From assembly GCA_905199285.1 (NCBI GenBank), contig CAJKFZ010000094.1, forward strand, positions 1 to 9,723: a stretch of 9,723 bases of DNA, read 5' to 3'. How positions within the stretch are numbered: the first letter of the stretch is position 1; each line of letters begins with the position of its first letter. Below, piece by piece: positions 7,507-9,723 of the stretch. The stretch is from an uncultured Ruminococcus sp. (GTDB lineage: Bacteria; Bacillota; Clostridia; Oscillospirales; Ruminococcaceae). The position numbers and the translations under genes are program-made. Below the pieces are notes generated by a model. That model had not been told where the DNA came from and did not search any database. It saw only the letters and a list, made by a program, of their open reading frames with translations.

Positions 7507-8399
7507 TTCTCGTCCCTCCGCTTCATCCAGCCGGAAATGATATACATAAAAGCTACTGCCGCCGCAATTATCATGAAAAGAAGCCATGAAACAGCGTTTG
7601 CGATACCTGTTTCATTATAGCGGAACATTTCATCGTAAATCAGCATTCCGAGGGTGTAGGTACTTTTAAGCGGACCTCCGGAAGTTATCATGTATGGTGC
7701 GTTGAATTCCTGAAAAGCAGCTATAATTTGCAGGATAAGGTTGACGAATATCACTTCCCGAAGCTGAGGAAGAGTTATGGAAAAGAATGCTCTTACACTG
7801 CCGCAGCCGTCAACCTTTGCAGCGTCGTAAAGCTCTTTTGGAATATTTTTCATTGCTGTGAGGAAAATTATCATAGTTGAGCCGAATTCCCATAAACGCA
7901 GCAGAATTATAATGAATATCGCCTTATCCGGACTCCCATACCAGCTTACCGGAGAGGCGCCCATGAGTTCAAGAAACTGATTTACCAGTCCTTTTGACGT
8001 GAAAAGATACTGCCACATGATAACGACAGAGAGATTTGCTCCAAGAATAGAGGGGATATAGAAAGCTGTCCGGAAAAATCCCATCCCTTTTATTTCAAGA
8101 CTTAAAATGATTGCCGTAAACAGGGAAAAAATCAGTTTTGCCGGAACAAGTATCACAGCGTATTTCAGCGTTACCCTAACAGCGTTGCGGAAATTTTCCG
8201 ATTTAATAAGATGTATGTAGTTTTCAAAACCAGTAAATTCCGGAGCTGCATTTCCGTTATAATCAGTTAATCCAAGAATGAACGAGCTGACGAACGGATA
8301 GAGCGTGAAGATAAGAAATCCGGCTATAAACGGAGATATAAGAAGAAGCCCCGCAAATCGGCTTACACCGACCGGATTGCTGTAGGTTCTCTTTTTCAT
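7503..8399 (-). CDS. Carbohydrate ABC transporter permease, MalF/UgpA type
   Basis: This is the second membrane subunit of the CUT1-type importer, with 298 aa. The N-terminus is short and basic (MKKR), followed by hydrophobic segments at about 16-41, 77-102, 110-135, 159-183, 214-238 and 269-291. The EAA loop reads LYDAAKVDGCGSVRAFFSITLP (190-211), with the conserved DG and the terminal LP. The segment ITSGGPLKSTYTLGMLIY (238-255) is a hallmark of UgpA-type permeases. It overlaps the lipoprotein gene by ATGA (8396-8399) and the MalG-type permease gene by ATGA (7503-7506). The Shine-Dalgarno sequence before its ATG is weak (only GAG-rich sequence), so translation probably depends on coupling to the upstream gene. 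No ATP-binding subunit gene is adjacent. Confidence 0.95.
   Translation of the reverse strand: MKKRTYSNPVGVSRFAGLLLISPFIAGFLIFTLYPFVSSFILGLTDYNGNAAPEFTGFENYIHLIKSENFRNAVRVTLKYAVILVPAKLIFSLFTAIILSLEIKGMGFFRTAFYIPSILGANLSVVIMWQYLFTSKGLVNQFLELMGASPVSWYGSPDKAIFIIILLRLWEFGSTMIIFLTAMKNIPKELYDAAKVDGCGSVRAFFSITLPQLREVIFVNLILQIIAAFQEFNAPYMITSGGPLKSTYTLGMLIYDEMFRYNETGIANAVSWLLFMIIAAAVAFMYIISGWMKRRDEK
7514..7519 (-). promoter_or_regulatory. Ribosome binding site that fixes the MalG-type permease start
   Basis: GGAGGG on the - strand lies 7 nt upstream of the ATG at 7506, inside the end of the MalF-type permease gene. It decides for the 7506 start against the longer in-frame alternative at 7587. Confidence 0.85.
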
Positions 8400-9721
8400 T
8401 TTCTCACTCTTTCAAGATATGCGTTTATTTCTTCATACATTTTCGCTGCGGCAGAATCTGTGTCGGATATTCCGTAAGAAACGCTTTCAATTGCTGTGTT
8501 GTAAATTTCCTTCATCCTCGAAAGCTCCATATATGGACTTATAGTAACGGTATCAAGCTGTTCGAGAAGCTTGTCGTTTTCCTCGGCAAGACCGGAAAGT
8601 CCGCCGCTTTTTTCCAAAGCGTTTTCCGCATATGATGAAGCCGGAATGCCCCTTGAAGTTCCAAGAATTACGGCGCACTCTTCGTTATTTAGGAGAAAAT
8701 CCATAAATGCAGCAGCTTCATCGGGATGAGAAGTTTTTTTCGATATAGCGTAAAGCATCGAGGGTTTTACCATCCAGCCGCCGGAAGAGCCGTTTTCGCC
8801 GGTCAGAAGAGGTCCTGCTTCGAGAACGCCTTCATCGAGAACAGATTCGTATTTCCCGACAGAGCTTCCCCATTCAAGAACTCCGGCAACGTTTCCTCCG
8901 ATAAATTCAGGCGATTCATAAAGAGCCGCATTGCCGTCTTCATCGGTTCTTGCACGGATAGTTCGTATAACGTGATTGTCCTCAAGTCTTTTATAGAAAT
9001 CGAGAGCTTCTTTGATATCCTCCTGAGTGAAACCTAGTTCGCCGTTCATCGTTATAAATTCCTTACCCGTTTTTTGCTGCATATAAACGACTGCAAGATA
9101 CCATGCCGTTCCTCCCGACTGAATATCCAGGTCGAGGGGATAGAGACCTTTTTCGCCGAATTTCTCACCGAGGGTAAGCAGTTCATCCCATGTTTCGGGA
9201 TAGACTGCTCCGACGCTTTTATAAACGTTGGAATTGTAGAATAATCCTCTTCCTGAAAGAGAAACTGTAACAGCGTTGAGCTTTCCGTTTCTTACGCCGA
9301 AAGAGAGCGTTTCTTCATCAAATCCGGATAGGTCGAGAAATACAGGCAGCTCCGGATTTTCATTAAGTAGAGAAAGATCGTAAAAACCGTCTCCTTCGGG
9401 AGAGAGCGAAACGAGCCAATCGTAATTGATCTGCATGATATCGGGTTCGGTATTTCCGGCTGTCTGTGAAGCGACTTTTTCGGTCCAGCCGTCCCATCCG
9501 CCGTATTCGGGGATTATTTCAATTTCGGGATGAAGCGTGTTCCAAAGCTTTATTGCTTCCAGAGTTGCTTCGTGGCGGTCATCGCCGCCCCACCATGAAA
9601 AACGGAGACTGCATTTGTCAAGTCTGCCGTCCGGCATGGTGATTGAATTTTGTTTTTTTCCGCAGGCAGAGAGCGATAAAGCGCACAAGCAGACTGCGGC
9701 TTTAAATATTTTTGTTTTCAT
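8396..9721 (-). CDS. Sugar ABC transporter substrate-binding lipoprotein
   Basis: This 441-aa family 1 extracellular solute-binding protein captures the sugar outside the membrane and delivers it to the two permeases encoded just downstream. The N-terminus MKTKIFKAAV is followed by a hydrophobic stretch and the lipobox LSAC (17-20), so C20 should be lipidated and anchored in the membrane. The mature start contains SLRFSWWGGDDRHEATLEAI, where the WWGG and following His are typical of this sugar-binding group. Further family blocks are NSNVYKSVGAVYPETWDELL around the hinge and the C-terminal AAAFMDFLLNNEECA with a following GIPAS. Many surface Trp and Tyr residues fit a carbohydrate ligand. The ATG at 9721 is accepted because it gives a normal-length signal peptide, but only two bases lie upstream in the window, so its ribosome binding site, promoter and any regulator are not visible. 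The ligand is inferred from the downstream GH105-type gene. Confidence 0.94.
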   Translation of the reverse strand: MKTKIFKAAVCLCALSLSACGKKQNSITMPDGRLDKCSLRFSWWGGDDRHEATLEAIKLWNTLHPEIEIIPEYGGWDGWTEKVASQTAGNTEPDIMQINYDWLVSLSPEGDGFYDLSLLNENPELPVFLDLSGFDEETLSFGVRNGKLNAVTVSLSGRGLFYNSNVYKSVGAVYPETWDELLTLGEKFGEKGLYPLDLDIQSGGTAWYLAVVYMQQKTGKEFITMNGELGFTQEDIKEALDFYKRLEDNHVIRTIRARTDEDGNAALYESPEFIGGNVAGVLEWGSSVGKYESVLDEGVLEAGPLLTGENGSSGGWMVKPSMLYAISKKTSHPDEAAAFMDFLLNNEECAVILGTSRGIPASSYAENALEKSGGLSGLAEENDKLLEQLDTVTISPYMELSRMKEIYNTAIESVSYGISDTDSAAAKMYEEINAYLERVRK

Positions 9722-9723
9722 AC

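Noticed and set aside
7507..7587. N-terminal extension of the MalG-type permease to 7587
   Set aside because: The added 27 residues are hydrophilic, overlap the upstream permease gene in another frame and do not resemble the family. The ATG at 7506 has GGAGGG and the ATGA overlap.

Overview
The window looks like chromosomal DNA of a low-GC Gram-positive bacterium of the Clostridia, plausibly a Ruminococcus-like gut or rumen organism. The evidence is the strong AAGGAG/GGAGG ribosome binding sites, the uvrB-uvrA gene order, a lipoprotein-dependent sugar ABC transporter without its own ATPase, and the character of the protein sequences. The genus is an inference; the Firmicutes-type assignment is firmer. 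No mobile element, CRISPR array, rRNA or tRNA gene was recognised.

Left half (1-4980, + strand): a nucleotide excision repair operon. An extended -10 promoter near the left edge is followed by uvrB (65-2026). A 93-bp gap holding two small hairpins leads to uvrA (2120-4939). UvrA and UvrB form the damage-scanning complex that loads UvrB on the lesion for UvrC incision. Both proteins are full length with all ATPase motifs intact. A strong hairpin at 4946-4980 has T-runs on both sides and can terminate transcription from either direction.

Right half (9721-5007, - strand): a tightly packed five-gene operon converging on uvrA. In transcription order it encodes a sugar-binding lipoprotein, a MalF-type permease, a MalG-type permease, a cytoplasmic GH105/GH88-type unsaturated glucuronyl/galacturonyl hydrolase, and a DUF5662-like protein of unknown function. 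Every one of the four junctions is a 4-base ATGA start/stop overlap, so the genes are probably translationally coupled. The proposed job is import of oligosaccharides released by extracellular polysaccharide lyases (rhamnogalacturonan- or pectin-like, possibly another uronic-acid polymer), followed by removal of the unsaturated uronic acid end in the cytoplasm. No ATP-binding subunit is present in the part of the operon visible here; a shared MsmX-type ATPase encoded elsewhere is the likely partner. The promoter and any regulator lie beyond the right edge, which is only 2 bp upstream of the lipoprotein start codon.

There is no clear new defence or mobile system here. The most open question is why a DUF5662 protein with conserved histidines is locked into a sugar-uptake operon.
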